A DNA stretch of 64,000 nt from Gigaspora rosea (Eukaryota > Glomeromycota > Glomeromycetes > Diversisporales > Gigasporaceae): the NCBI GenBank assembly GCA_003550325.1, contig QKWP01001099.1, positions 1 to 64,000 on the forward strand, given 5' to 3'. A model generated the notes under the pieces. That model searched no databases, was not told where the DNA came from, and was given only the letters and a program-made list of their open reading frames with translations. The position numbers and the translations under genes are program-made. This document shows, one piece after another, positions 1 through 11,784 of the stretch; positions within the stretch are counted from its first letter, which is position 1, and each line of letters opens with the position of its first letter.

Positions 1-335
1 CGAAAATTTTAAAAAAAATTCGAAATTTTGCGAAATATTGCAAAATATTGCAGATTTAAACGATAATATGTGAAATATTACCTCCTGCAACCCTAAAGGG
101 ATAATTAGGTAGAGGTTTGCATTTTTTTATTTGGCCTATTTCACAGTATTTCACAATATATTTCGAAATATTTCAAAATTTATTTCGAAATATTTCGAAA
201 GAAATGCATACCGAAATCTTTTGAAAGATTGCGCATATTTCGAAAGATTTTGCATCGATCGCAATTCTTTCGAAAGATTTCGGCATGCAATATCTTTCGA
301 AAGATTTCGTATATTTATTTTGCTGATGTCTATAG
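1..335. repeat. TTCGAAA-rich dispersed repeat, copy 1
   Basis: The stretch is built from short palindromic words such as TTCGAAA, AAATATTTCGAAA and TTTCGAAAGATTTCG. It holds a unique-looking core around 80-130 (CCTCCTGCAACCCTAAAGGG). The same core and flanks recur in reverse orientation at 11160-11480. The repeat runs straight into the LINE ORF1-like reading frame near 310, so it may be the 5' untranslated part of that LINE or an older repeat into which it inserted. Short open frames here are a by-product of the repeat. Confidence 0.6.
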
Positions 336-1130
336 CTCAGCATGGGCCCCAATCGACTCGCATAAGTACTTTATTAAAAAGAAACAGAAAAAACGGACAT
401 ATTATTTTACTCTGTGGGATATCCCTACAGATGTACAAACATACAGAATTAAAAAGGCTCAATTATCAAAATTTGCCATATAAAGAGTACAAAAGCAGTA
501 TACATCGAAATTAGAACACATAACAATACTAAATTTGAGGCTATAAAAGAAGCCTGGTCCATATACTTTGAAGACGAAAAACTCCTAGGTTCATAATAGT
601 GGAATTCGAATGGAGCTTATTAGAAAACAGAAATGCATACAAGTTGTCACTTAGAAACATCCCAGGATAAGGTGGTATACATTTCGAAAAACAGTAATGG
701 TAACCAAAGACAACGTGCTTCAGTATACTTCAAAAACAAGACGGACAAGGAAAGGGCTGCTAGAAGAAATATATATTATTATGACATGAGACTAGAATGA
801 GTAGCAGATAGGAAACACAAGGAACCATTATCAATAAATATTACCGGTTATAGTTCAACAAATCTTGAAACCCAAACTCAGCATAACAGTATCAGAACAG
901 GAAACTTAAGAACACCTACAGTATCAAGAGATAACCAGAATATAGAACCTAAATCACATAAATACAGTCAGTATACAAAGAAACAAAAAGGAAAAAAAGC
1001 AGTGCACCTGAGCAACAAATTAAAAGAACCAGTATCATTACCACCTGAAAATAGTTTGCTAGTAAGCATTCTTGAAAAACTCGAAAGACTCGAAAATGAG
1101 AGAAGGGGAACCCTTCCAATTAGATTCTAA
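310..1130 (+). pseudogene. LINE ORF1-like remnant
   Basis: A frame beginning near 310 reads FADVYSSAWAP followed by a basic stretch and YYFTLWDIPTDVQTY. That resembles the RNA-binding first ORF of fungal LINEs, where a short RRM-like strand carries a conserved F-x-L-W/F-x-I-P pattern. It is interrupted within 200 bp and continues as scattered basic, Q/N-rich fragments up to the endonuclease start. No CCHC knuckle was found. The identification rests on position ahead of the endonuclease and on composition, so it is tentative. Confidence 0.45.
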
Positions 1131-1186
1131 CAGGCGCACCAGTTGATCAGGAGAATTGTGAAGGCCAAAAGGGCCTTCAAATAGCA

Positions 1187-2150
1187 ATGGAAGCTCAGTT
1201 GTGGCTAAAACAGGACTTTTTAAAGATAGAATTCCATAACATTAATGGTATTAGAAACAATATTACAAAAATGCAAGACTTAATTGATCATGGGTTTCAG
1301 TGTAATATAGATTGTATAGGAATATCAGAAACAAATATAAATAACAAGGAATTTCGATCAGACAGATTGGATATGAAGGACTATAGGTTTTTTGGCACTA
1401 GAGGAAAAATAGATAAAAAAAAAGGGTCGGGAGTAGCTATGCTAATTAAAAAGGAATGGCAAAAATATCTTACAGAAGTTTCAACACCAAATAATTACTT
1501 CCTTAGAGCGACTTTTAAGTTTAAGCAACGAAGTAATTATCAATATTCACAGAAGTGCCTACAGTTAAATAAAAAAGAAATCCAGTCCTTTCTTTACCAA
1601 AAAAAAACCTTATGTTCTGTGCTTAAAAATTCCTAATTATAATAATTTGGATCATATATATCCCTCCAAACGATACAGAAGCCCAAAAGAGAATATAGCA
1701 GAAAGTTGTTCTTGATGTTACAAAGAAGAAGGGCAATACAAAGTTAATAATAGAAAGTGACCTTAATGCAAGAGAAGACAAAGCCAAGAGGGTAGAAGAC
1801 CTAGGAACGGATATGAATATGATATCAAAATTTGCATACTCTCCCCTCACCAAATAGCTAAAACGAATGGGTTTTACAGATACCTTTAGGCTACTGAACC
1901 CACACAGCAAGAAGTACACTTGGACAAATGGAAAATATAGTTCAAGAATAAACTACATATGAGTGAACCAAGACATCAAGGGCCTAGTATGCGAAAGCGA
2001 TATAGACGATATAGAACACTGCACAGGGAGCGACCACTAGCTTATCTGGGCAAAGATCTTTATGAAACCAATAAGGGTTACTAGATCCACAGGGGAGCAA
2101 AGAAGAGCAGATATCGAAGAAAGAAACTTATTCTTTTACGATAAAGCAAG
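1187..2150 (+). pseudogene. LINE endonuclease (AP/EEP-type) domain, broken
   Basis: The frame from 1187 shows the hallmarks of the exonuclease-endonuclease-phosphatase fold. There is an N-terminal HNINGIRNN segment, then CIGISETNIN (the catalytic ETN/ETH motif), a GSGVAMLIK strand, and after a frame change IWIIYIPPNDTEA. A SDLNARED stretch near 1755 corresponds to the GDxNA motif, and a later YTWTNGKYSSRI corresponds to the YTW...SRIDY motif. In LINEs this domain nicks the target DNA for target-primed reverse transcription. Several stops separate the motifs, so the domain is dead. Confidence 0.75.
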
Positions 2151-2912
2151 CAAGGAAGACTGAGAAAATTACAGAAGCCTGCTTAATAAATACGTCTTAG
2201 AAGATTTTAATAAAGAAAAGAAATAAGAATGAGAATCAGTATAAAAATAAAGAATGCGAAAACGCAAATAAACAAAGTGTGGGAGAAACTAGTCCTCTGG
2301 ATAAATAGAGCTGCAAAGAAATCCATCCCATACAAAAAAGTCAAAAACACAATAGAGTAAAAACAAAAGCTGGTGACTTGGAACCCTAGATATAGATAGC
2401 TAAAGGAGCTACAAAAAATCTGCAAGCAAGCAAAGTAAAATCTAGGCAATACAATAGATATATTTGAGGGAATTGAGATCATAGCAATGATAGCTAAAAT
2501 TAACAAACACAATGACACCTGTATCCCATATATAGACTCATACTGGACCCAGGATTGGCTTAACCAGGCACGAACTTGGGTAAAATAATAGAAAATAAGA
2601 TGGTATCAGAACAAAGATTAAAAAAAGAGAAGGAGATTAGAGAATATATAGAAAAGAGGTTTGGTATGATCAATAACGAAGAAAAGAGAATGCTTAATAG
2701 TATATTAAAAAGATCTTGGCAGAAAGTAAAGATCGAAAAAGTTCTCATTGATGATAAAGAAAAGAAGGGGGCACTCAATTCAGACGAAGTAAGAAAGGCA
2801 GTAGCAGGATATTATGAAACAGTACAATAGCCCAGCCTCACAAAAGGACAACCCTCACAGGAATAGCAACAAGAATACAGTCCAAAGACCTGGATTCACG
2901 AGGATTGGTATG

Positions 2913-3107
2913 CCAGAACCCTGAAGAACTTTGTTACAACTCAGATCATTCTAAAAAGGAAATTTTGTATAGAAATTCATCTAACGTTGCATTTTTATAT
3001 AGTAAATTTTCAAATTTTGCTTTATTTTATATATCTATTTGGCTAAAATACTACTAAAATTATACAAACTCAGATCTAAATTGTATCAGAGTTCTTCGGG
3101 GTCCTGG
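2913..3107. mobile_element. small foldback element inside the LINE RT
   Basis: The ends are inverted copies: CCAGAACCCTGAAGAACT on the left, and on the right the complement of CCAGGACCCCGAAGAACT. The flanks repeat TATG directly (2909-2912 and 3108-3111; GTATGC if the outer C is left out of the element). The interior of about 195 bp is AT-rich and noncoding. It splits the LINE just before the fingers of the reverse transcriptase, so it arrived after the LINE. The class is uncertain because a 4- to 6-bp duplication fits no family cleanly. Confidence 0.7.
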
Positions 3108-3149
3108 TATGCCCCGGTGCTCCGAGAGATCAAGCTGCAGGAGTGAAAA

Positions 3150-4060
3150 CTGGCCATGTCTAAAACCTCTAATAGTTTAGCCCCAGGGGCCTCTGGGATT
3201 GATTACACTCTGCTTAGAAACATTGGACCTTGGACCAAAGAATTTATCATAAAACTACTAAACACAATTTTGAAGAAAAAAATCTACCCCAGAAAATAGA
3301 AAGTCAGAATGGTATTTCCTATACCAAAAATAGCAGAATGTGACCTAAATATGCAAAAAATGCAACCTATAATGTTACTGGAGGCGGCCAAAAAATGTTT
3401 CATTAGAATTCTACAGACAATATTGAGTAAGATAATAGTAGAGAAGCAGATTCTTAAAGGCTTCAACTTCGCGGAGCTCCCTGGAGAAAGCACTCAGGAG
3501 CCTCTGCATATTATAAACAACCTTATCGAGAAAGCAAGAGAAAAAGAAAAGAAATTATAGATTGTACTCTTTGATATTAAGAAAGCATTCGACTCAGTCT
3601 AACTTGGGGGCCTTAGAGAAGCGATAAAGAAAATTAAATTTCTAATGCAACTAGCACACTTACTATTAGAACTCTTCGATAATAGAGAAATTAAGATAAT
3701 TACAAAACATGGTTTAATGGAAAGCTTCCAAGCAAAAGAAGGTATTGACCAAGGCGAAGTAATTTCCCCCCTGTATAAAAGATTTATTTCGACCCGCTTT
3801 TGGTATACCTACAAAAGACAAAATTAGATGCTAAGATAAACCTGGAATAGCCCATAGGACCAAGTGAGGAACACTGAAATAACAGTTGCGGGGATTGCCT
3901 ATGCCGACGACATGGTCCTGATAGCAGAATCCAAAGAAGAAATTCAGAGAATAATAGATATAGCAGAAGAATTCTTTGAAGTTAATTCAATAGAACTAAA
4001 CCCCTAAAAAACAGAACTAGTAGTTTATGGTAATAAAGAAAACAGAAATACCCTATCGCT
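3150..4060 (+). pseudogene. LINE reverse transcriptase core, broken
   Basis: Reading through frame changes gives the seven-block order of a LINE reverse transcriptase. There is GASGIDYTLLRNI (block 1), KVRMVFPIPK with a following QPIMLL (block 2), IVLFDIKKAFDSV (block A with the first catalytic Asp), EGIDQGEVISPL (block B, normally QG-x-x-SP), and GIAYADDMVLIAES (block C, catalytic YADD, near 3897-3940). Stops lie after RK (3298), KKL (3558) and the block A segment, and a frameshift lies in the B-to-C spacer. Catalytic residues are still readable, so decay is moderate. Confidence 0.85.
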
Positions 4061-4085
4061 ATCATTTTGTAAGAGCAAACACAAG

Positions 4086-4772
4086 GTGATAGCAAAAAAA
4101 GAAAGAGATCTAACACAATATCTCAGAATATGGATTGTGGTGAAAGGTAGTAGAAAGAGCATAAAAGCAAAACTTAAAAGAGAAACAATAGAATTAGCTC
4201 ATTTGATAAAGTCCAAAGAAATCTCTATAGAACAAGCCAAATACATTAACAACAAAATACTACTATCTAGACTAGAGTACAAGTTAAATCTCATTCTTCT
4301 TAATAAACAAGAGTGCAAAAAAATACAAAGCCCAATGGTACAGGTAGTAAAATGGAAAGCGGAGTCAGAAAGAACCATAGCGAATTCCCTCTTTTACCAC
4401 CCAGATATACTAGGTCTTAAATCACTTTGGCAGAGACACTACAAGCACTCAATAACAGAATGGCTAATCAGACTGAACAGTTTAAAACTTGCAAGAGAAA
4501 CAACAAGACTAAAACTTAAAGCGACGCAACTAGACCTGCTCTCTACTGAACCAATTTGGTTATTAAATGAGGATTTAATAAACAAAGAAAAATGGTTAAA
4601 TAATCTAAACGCCGCAATATTAGGCGCAGCAAAGACCCTAAAAATCTCAGTTGAAAGCAAGTTAAGCGAGAATAAGTGGAGGATCATGCACCCACAAAAC
4701 CCAGATAAAGAGATCAAAAAAATCCTGAACGAAAATAAATGGTATAAAAACATGCAAAGATCAAAAAATTAA
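4086..4772 (+). pseudogene. LINE thumb/connection region, open frame
   Basis: An uninterrupted 228-codon frame follows the RT core. It is Lys/Glu/Ile-rich and mostly helical-looking, with repeated LKRETIELAHLI-type amphipathic stretches and Trp-rich positions (NKWRIM, NEDLINKEKW). In this type of LINE the region between the RT palm and RNase H contains the thumb and connector. No separate domain is recognised. It is open only because this segment happens to lack stops; both sides are broken. Confidence 0.55.
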
Positions 4773-5059
4773 AAATCTGGTACCTTGAACAGATTATAAC
4801 AAGCCAGAGTCACTGCTTACTAACCTGGCAGCAGATCAAGAAGATTAGAAATCATCTGACCAAAGGAAGAATCCCAAATTGGTTCCGAGCTCTAGAAACA
4901 ACAGTGTTAACTAACAAGAAATCAAGAGAAGTCAGACCAGAGTTTCAAATACTTACAAGTGATAAAGGTCTCACGATACAGAAAAAAGGAAAAAGAATCT
5001 CAACAAGACGCTCAAAAAAGAAGTGATTCTAGGTATCGACAAGAAGAAAAATAAGCCTA

Positions 5060-5782
5060 TCCCTTAGATTGTAACACAGGCAAATTTGCCTGCGTATTTT
5101 AAAATTTTTAATAAAATTTTAAATATTGATTTTAGCCATATCTTTTCTAAGTAAAAAATATTCTTTAAGTTTTGTTTTAGTAACTTTGTTATAAAATTTT
5201 TTTAAAATCATTAGAAAACTTTAATATAATAAATGTTTAAAGTTCTTGTATTGGCATTTTTACNTTGTTATAAAATTTTTTTAAAATCATTAGAAAACTT
5301 TAATATAATAAATGTTTAAAGTTCTTGTATTGGCATTTTTACTATTAAAATTTTTCTTTAGATTTTTTCAAATTTTATATGTTCCCGTCTATAAAAAAAA
5401 TCTTTACTTCTAATACAAGTCTTAATTTTTACAAGTAAATCATTAAAGTTGCAATAATGAAAGTTGTCATCCTTTATATAAACTACAATGTTGTCTTAAG
5501 AACTATAGTTCTAAAACTAAAACTAAATAAGATCGCAGAAAAATTGTAATAAAATTTTTTAAAAAAATTTTTTCTTAAAATTATCTATTTTCAGCTTATA
5601 TGTAACTATAATTTATTTTCTTATAATATAAAAACTAATTTTGCAAAAAAGTAATCCTTATTTTCAAATATAATTGTACAAAGTTTTATTTAATTATTTT
5701 AGTATTTTAAAAAAGTAAATCAGAGCTAAAAAAGTGCAAAAACGCAGGCAAATTTGACTGTGTTCTACTACAATCTAAGGGA
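5060..5782. mobile_element. TA-flanked inverted-repeat element (mariner-type MITE) inside LINE
   Basis: The ends are TCCCTTAGATTGTAACACAG on the left and the complement TCCCTTAGATTGTAGTAGAAC on the right, followed inward by GCAGGCAAATTTG in both arms. TA is duplicated outside (5058-5059 and 5783-5784). The ~720-bp interior is extremely AT-rich and has no ORF. An exact 78-bp direct duplication around the single N at 5264 lies inside, which may be an assembly artefact. It separates the LINE C-terminal region from its RNase H. Confidence 0.8.
5186..5342. repeat. exact 78-bp direct duplication around an undetermined base
   Basis: Positions 5186-5263 and 5265-5342 are identical, with the window's only N (5264) exactly between them. 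A perfect tandem copy joined by an unknown base is the signature of two contig ends or reads joined without collapsing their overlap. It may therefore be one copy in the real genome. Confidence 0.85.
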
Positions 5783-6174
5783 TAATAGACAGAATTCAAA
5801 ACAAACTTCCTGACTTGCAAGTTGAAATTATGGAATGGGAGGAAGAGGATAAAGAAAACCAGCCTAGCCCAGAAAAGAGAAATACCACAAAGAGAATCAA
5901 GGAAAAGTCAAATCAGAACACGATATTGCAAAGCTACAAGGAGCTAAATAATATTGACAACTGGGTTAAGAGAAAAACAGGTGGCTGGCGATTACTAATG
6001 GACCTGGATAATTTAAAAGACACGGTAGATCTAAACATACCACAACAGAGGAATGAAAGAGAAAGCGTCTGATGATGGTTGAGCAATTAGAAACCTGGGA
6101 CATTATTAGCATAAGAAAAACAGTCTTTAGTATAAAGAAAAGACAGGAGCTTGAGAAAGCTCTGCATTTCAATA

Positions 6175-6650
6175 AGAAATTTAAAAATCTCACTTTCTAT
6201 ACGGACGGCTCACTTGGCAATATAGGAGAGAATGGTTGTATAGCAGGTTATAGTGTAGTACAAATAGACGAAGAAAATAGAATAGTCAGGGAAACTAAGG
6301 GTAGAATTGAAGGGTGGTTCTCTTCAACAAGAGCGGAACTAACAGGAATCCTAAAGGCAATACTAATATCCCCACATCAAGTTCCGTTAATATATATACA
6401 GATAGTCAAGCAGCAATTCAGAGTATCGAAGGCTTGGATAGATTAGAAGTCCACAGGAGCTGGTATAAGATTAAAAATAGTGATTACTAGGCAAAATTAA
6501 GGAAAACATTTTGGGTAAAAATTTGAAATTAACTCTTTATAAAGTAAAGGCGCACTTAGGAATAGTACTAAACGAGAAAGCTGATATTCTGGCAAAGGAA
6601 GCATTATCCTTACCTGACAAAACAGTAATAAAGACAGGAATCACGAAGGG
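6175..6650 (+). pseudogene. LINE RNase H domain, frameshifted
   Basis: FYTDGSLGNIG near 6195 is the first RNase H motif with the catalytic Asp. SSTRAELTGILKAI at about 6325 supplies the Glu. After a frameshift, NIYTDSQAAIQSI (about 6395) supplies the second Asp, and VKAHLGIVLNEKADILAKEA at about 6545 is the His/Asp-containing last motif. All four catalytic motifs are readable, but a frame change and stops lie between the Glu and second Asp motifs. In LINEs the domain removes the RNA template after first-strand synthesis. Confidence 0.8.
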
Positions 6651-6954
6651 CTTTCTCTATACCCCCGTTTGGCAAGATTTTTAAATCAAGGCCCAATAAG
6701 AAAATTCACTAAAAAACTAATAGACACATATCATAAAGTTGAAGGACGTTTTTTAGATACCAAAAAGATGAAGCGCATACTAGAAGGGATAAGAATAAGA
6801 ACTGGAAAACTTTCAGAAGTTTCTGGCGTAACATCTGTAAAACTAAAGCCCTTAATAGAAAAGATAATAAAAAATAGGTCTTTACATTAAAAACAATTAA
6901 TGGATTTCTCACTATATTGGTAAAAAGATCTCAGGATCAAAACAACCTATACCA

Positions 6955-7030
6955 AAGTGCTATTTGCCTGAAATGTACTGCAGAAGAAGAGACATTAGAT
7001 CATTTGGCCACTTACTCTTCGGACGAAGAA
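6955..7030 (+). pseudogene. LINE C-terminal zinc motif
   Basis: A CLKCTAEEETLDHLATY segment matches the Cys-x2-Cys...His pattern found near the end of many LINE polyproteins. It follows the RNase H and comes before a Lys-rich tail. It is outside any long open frame. Confidence 0.5.
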
Positions 7031-7790
7031 ATTTGGACCTAGAAGAGACTGAAATAACCAAGAAAATCTGGTCCTCACTACCTAGTAAAGAACAGAGAAA
7101 GTTAAACTGCTAGCACCTGCAGAAGATCTTGACGAACGAAAATACACCTACCAATCAACAAAGAGTACTCTTAACTAGAGCAATCATAAAGACAAAAATC
7201 AGAAGAGAGTTGGAAGGTTGTGGCCTAGATAATAAAACAATTAATCACATACTACTCCTGTGGTTGAAAGAATGGATATCAAGCTTTCAAACAAAAAATA
7301 TGGAAGGATCGATGTGAGAAGACAGTGGAATGGGAAAAGGAAATAGGAATTTTTACAAGAAACAAAAAGAAGAAGAGAGAAAAGAAAATGTATCAGAAAA
7401 ATAAGAAAGCCAGAAAAGGAGAAGAAGTAAAGGACCAACCTAACAAGATATCAAGCAACCAAAAAACAAAAAAGAGTGAATGGAGGGAGTGTTTCAGGAT
7501 TGCCTATATAGAGGTTAAAAATGGATAGAAACAGGTGGTTATAGTTGGTGGAACAATAATTAAAGCGATCATGACGGGCCTCAGAACTAAGTCAGTGAAC
7601 CCCACATTGAGAATTACTCGATAAGGAAGGAAGACGAATTCTGAATTGGCAGGCCACACACAGGTGCCTCGAGTAACCGGGTGAGCCATAATTTAATTGT
7701 AAGGTACAAAGTACCAAAAATAGTAATAGCATTAGATAATGTAACTGTTTTTCATAAATAAAAGTATGGCATAATTGCCAATTAAAAAAA

Positions 7791-8175
7791 ATTTTTTTTT
7801 AATTGGCCCAACTTGATTTAGGTTACCAAAACAAGACTCGTGTAATATTATACAATATTAACAGCGTGTAACCAAAAATTATTTTTGCAAAACAATGCAC
7901 TGGGCCTTAGTAAAACATACGTGCATATATTGTATAACTAGTATATATACTGTAATTGGATGTTGCTTTGAACCTAGATTTAGGGTTAGGGTGGGCCGGA
8001 ATTATGTCTAACCTGCCAAGGGCATTATCATGATAGTGCCCACTAGCATTAAGCTTAATGCTGGCCGACCCAACCAAAATAAGACTTGTGTACCAGTACA
8101 CAACATTAGTGGTGGTAACCAAAATTATTTTTGCAAAACCAATACACCAGTCTTTGTATAACATAAGTGCATATA
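7791..8175. repeat. direct duplication of ~115 bp around a dispersed GGCC-AATTATG repeat
   Basis: The segment from about 7805 to 7925 recurs at about 8063-8175. Shared words include AAGACTYGTGTA, GGTAACCAAAATTATTTTTGC and ACATAMGTGCATATAT. Between the copies lies GTGGGCCGGAATTATGT, a motif related to dispersed repeats at 31565, 40795, 44040 and 60975. No gene is seen. Confidence 0.6.
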
Positions 8176-8515
8176 TGGGGCGCAGGCAATAGAAACAGCC
8201 CATTTTTACATATATTTTATTTTGAGATAATTGAGTTTAATTATTTGTTTTGATTTGCGGACTGATTCGGGATTAATCAAATTTCATGATTTTGATTGGT
8301 TAAGTGTAACATGTGACTATCGAGTAATATCGTGCTGTGTTGGCTCTATGCAGCCTCGTGTAATTTTTTTTAACATTATCTTGATTTTTTATTATAAAAA
8401 TCGACTTTCATTTTTAATTGAAAAATGTCAACCATGTCAAAATTTATATAAATCTAATAAAAACTCGATTTCAAAAAATTTGTAAAAATGAGCTGTTTCT
8501 ATTGCCTGCGCCCCA
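8176..8515. mobile_element. TA-flanked MITE, family 1 copy A
   Basis: Terminal inverted repeats begin TGGGGCGCAGGCAATAG, with TA on both outer sides (8174-8175 and 8516-8517). The interior (ATTTTTACATATATTTTATT ... TTGAGTTTAATTATTTG) closely matches the elements at 35436 and 40189, but the outer ~25 bp are different. TA duplication suggests a Tc1/mariner-type source. Confidence 0.85.
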
Positions 8516-8693
8516 TATTATTTTGAATTCTAAAAATAGAAAATCTTGTGTAACTATGGTAGAAATAGCAAAATACCATGGTAGAAATAGTTGCTCCCTT
8601 AAAATATTATATAATATCATCTAAATTGGTCCAGTAGATCAAAAGTTATTTAATATTAAATTTATATATAAATTTATGAAATTAACTAATATT

Positions 8694-9016
8694 CACCACA
8701 GGTGATTATCACCTGTAATAAATAAATAAATAAAAACAACCAATTTTTATTAAATAAAAATTAAATTTTTTTTAATATTAGAGTAAGTGTAAGAACTGGG
8801 ATGAGGCAGGGGGCATAGTTTATACCAAAATTTTACAAGGAATTTTTTTTTTGCATAAAAAAAAGTAGTTTTATAGGCAAGTTTTTAGGCTAAAAGAAAT
8901 TTTAGCAATTTTTTAAAAATTTCTTTGTTTTTGTTATACAAAGTTTGATTTACATATTACACCTGATCCTGAATTTTAATTGGCAAATTGACTATAGGTG
9001 ATAATCACCTGTGGTG
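8694..9016. mobile_element. inverted-repeat element with CACCACAGGTGATTATCACC ends
   Basis: CACCACAGGTGATTATCACC at 8694 is matched by its complement ending at 9016. Each end is itself a near-palindrome (AGGTGATTATCACCT). The interior is AT-rich and noncoding. No convincing target duplication was found, so the class is open. Confidence 0.65.
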
Positions 9017-10356
9017 TAATTAGAAATATTCTAAATTTATTATTTAATTAAAAAATTTTTTATAATTTTGGCTGGAATTTGATAATTCCGGACAGAATTA
9101 CATCTGATACATTGGCTAACCCACCAATCCACCAAAAAAATCACCTGATTTCTGTCAGCTCCCTTATTTAATTAACTATTTAATTAAATGAATTTTTTTG
9201 ATGACTACTTGTACCAAACTTTTTCAAAAGCCTGATCTATAAAAACTATAATTTAACATATAAAATAGTAAATTGACTCTACTAAATAGTGGTTAGAACT
9301 TGAGGCTATTTATTGGGGAACTGAAACACTACAGAAAAAAGAGACCTGGGATGTTTCTGAACAAACTTGATAGATAACTTTTCCAGTTTGTAACTTTAGT
9401 ACTATTGAGCAAAGAAGTAGCAGGCTTAGACACTAAAGTTTGGTTTTGAAATATATTATTATATAAAGTATAACTTCTATAAGCTCTTTTATATTTGGTA
9501 TCTTTTTTACTTTCTCTTTTCACCCTGCTGGACTTTTTTGAAAATTTTGCCAAAAAGTGGAAACTCTAGTTTACCTTTTCAAAAGATTAGTAGTATTTAC
9601 TTCTTTCAAATTGGGAATTCAACCCAGATTGGAACTGGTGCTATTACAAGTGAATTTGGCCACTATATACAAATAAACAATAAATGACATAGTTGGATCT
9701 AGGAGGGCATATGAAAAATTTCTTATCTTTTTTTTTTTTAGCCTTAGTCTTAATAGTTTTTCTTATTTTTACTATACATATAACATTTTAATAAATTTAA
9801 TCTATGCAGTATTATATAATTTTTATTGTCTTGTGCAAACTTAGTAGCATCTTTATTTTTTATTCTTCTTTGTTTTTTCTTTGGGGTTTGTTTTTTGTTT
9901 TGTTTTTTCTAATTGTTTTATTGGTTTGTTTTTGGTTTCGTTTAGGTTTTGTTGTTTTGTTTCCTATTTAATTTTTTCTCTTTTTTTTTATTCTTTGTCA
10001 TAAGAAGCTCAAAGAGGAAGCTTTTTAGGAGAAATAGATTATAAAGTAGGTAATTAAATACTAGTTATACACTATCCAATATGTTGAAAATACCAATACA
10101 TTGTTAGTGCTTACAAAAATCAGTGCAGAAACCAAACTTGAGCACTCATTTGAAGCAGCTAAATTTTGTATCATTTATTACTATTAGAATATATATTATG
10201 TAGCCTCTATATAATTTTCTAATAAAGTTTAGACTGATTATGAAAATAAAAAAAAATTAGAATATTTAATTATATATATATATTTTTTTCAACTTTAAAG
10301 TACTTGCTCTGGGCTAGGTTTTATTTAGTTTTACATATTAGAAATTACATCTAAAT
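9017..10356. other. gene-free AT-rich stretch
   Basis: No supported coding region. It contains T-rich and (TTTTG)n-like low-complexity DNA (about 9840-9990) and a TA microsatellite near 10270. An imperfect inverted pair around CTGGGCTAG lies near 10310 and 10365. A 74-codon minus frame at 9329-9553 has no recognisable content. Confidence 0.5.
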
Positions 10357-10370
10357 AAAAGTACAACTAG

Positions 10371-11010
10371 CCCAGTGGGAAGTACAATGTACGAAATAAA
10401 GCTCCCTGATCTAACCAACGGTAGAACACCAACCGCTCTACAAGAAGTTGGAAGTAGTACAGAAATGTATTACAAAATCTAGTTGAGAGTAGCTGTGTCA
10501 TATAGAAGGAGTGAGAGCTAGCTTGCTAAGGATAGGGGTGGTTCTCACTCGGGCTAGTTACGCAACACAGCCAGTGCTTACCTACCTTTAGGGGAAGTAT
10601 CTATTAACCAATCCAGATAGCATATCTGTAGTAATATATGATAGATTACTGAGAGTAGTGGGCAAAGCTTAGCTTGTGCCCCTACCAGCGCATGGGTAAT
10701 CTCAGGACACCAAGATTTAGGAAGTAACCATGAGGTTACGATCATCTGGGCAAGGCCCTTGCACCTACTTGGAAGTATAGGATCGGCAATAGTAAATAGC
10801 AGAATAACAAAATAGAGAGTAGTCCAAAAATCCAGGTTATACAGAAAATAGGGTATGGAAAGCTCTGGTAGGTTTAGGTTACAGATAGTCAAGAATGTCT
10901 GAGTCTCTTGTACTTAATATAGTATAATATTGTATCACATAATATATACAAACATATACTTAATAATAAAAGTCTTCGAGACACGACCTCACCTTAAAAA
11001 AAAAGAAAAA
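10371..11010 (+). mobile_element. retroposed element with A-tail and 14-bp target duplication
   Basis: AAAAGTACAACTAG occurs at 10357-10370 and again at 11011-11024. The unit between them ends in an A-rich tail (CCTTAAAAAAAAAGAAAAA). An AATAAA-like signal (TAATAATAAAAG) sits about 30 bp before the tail. These are the marks of target-primed insertion of a polyadenylated RNA by LINE machinery. The body of about 620 bp is more GC-balanced than its surroundings and shows no clear protein. I see no A/B-box promoter, so it may be a nonautonomous LINE derivative or a processed copy of an unknown noncoding RNA. Confidence 0.75.
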
Positions 11011-11159
11011 AAAAGTACAACTAGTTACATGCACATTTTTGGTATCTAATTTAAGTGATCTATCTTAAAATTCTATTAGCTACCATATCTGCAATCTATT
11101 TATAGAATTGGCTATTTAAACTCTTTAATTTTTGGCTTCTTGACTAATCTTTCATCAGC

Positions 11160-11480
11160 GAATTATATATACATAATCTTATATAAGATATTATGGCCCA
11201 TAATATTACGAAAATCTTACGATTGATACGATATTACGTAATATATTACGTTATATTACGGTAATATTATGGTTATTATTTCGAAATATTTAGAAATATA
11301 TTGCGAAATATTGCGAAATAGACTAAAACAATGCAAATTACTCTCCCATACAGGGTTCGCGTATTCATGCATAAACTAATGCGCGCAGGTGGTAATATTT
11401 TGATATTTTCGCATTGTTTTGCAATATTTTGCAAATTTTTGCAAATTTTCAAAAATTTTTAAAAAATAAATAAACGATAT
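11160..11480. repeat. TTCGAAA-rich dispersed repeat, copy 2 (inverted relative to copy 1)
   Basis: The core AATGCAAATTACTCTCCCATACAGGGTT...GGTGGTAATATT aligns with the complement of positions 60-130. It is flanked by TTGCGAAATATT words on both sides. A related stretch at 13025-13290 lacks the core. No gene. Confidence 0.6.
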
Positions 11481-11784
11481 ACATATTCATATAATCATGT
11501 TTTTTTGCAGGTTTTCGCAATATTTTGTACAGTTTCACAATTTAATATGAAATTTTTATTTTTTTATTTATTATATATATTATATTTTACATTTATTAAA
11601 TATACATTTTTAATTAATATTACATACTTTATTATATATTACATATTATTTTTACTTGATTACAAATATTTTAACTACTTTCGCAATTTGTCGCATCTAA
11701 TTCTATTACTATATACAAAAAACTAGCCCTATACACTTATTTTTGCTTACTCCATAGTTGGCTATTATTTTTGCTTCTTTGTTT

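Larger units (their letters stand above)
310..7790 (+). pseudogene. degenerate non-LTR retrotransposon (LINE), whole element
   Basis: Reading the plus strand across several frames gives the order expected for an RNase H-bearing LINE: an ORF1-like remnant, an apurinic-type endonuclease, a reverse transcriptase with the YADD catalytic box, a basic C-terminal region, RNase H with a TDGS start, a CxxC...H zinc motif, and an A-run at about 7782. Many stop codons and frameshifts break every domain, so no functional protein can be made. Two foldback elements (2913-3107 and 5060-5782) sit inside it. The 5' border is uncertain because it merges with a TTCGAAA repeat; the 3' border is placed at the A-run after 7780. 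Confidence 0.85.

Noticed and set aside
10300-10384. Inverted pair around CTGGGCTAG as a miniature element
   Set aside because: The right half straddles the start of the retroposed unit, so the pairing is at least partly accidental.
10380-10480. Possible tRNA (CGGTAGAACACCAACCGCTCTAC)
   Set aside because: No cloverleaf, no B-box-like GGTTCGANTCC on either strand.
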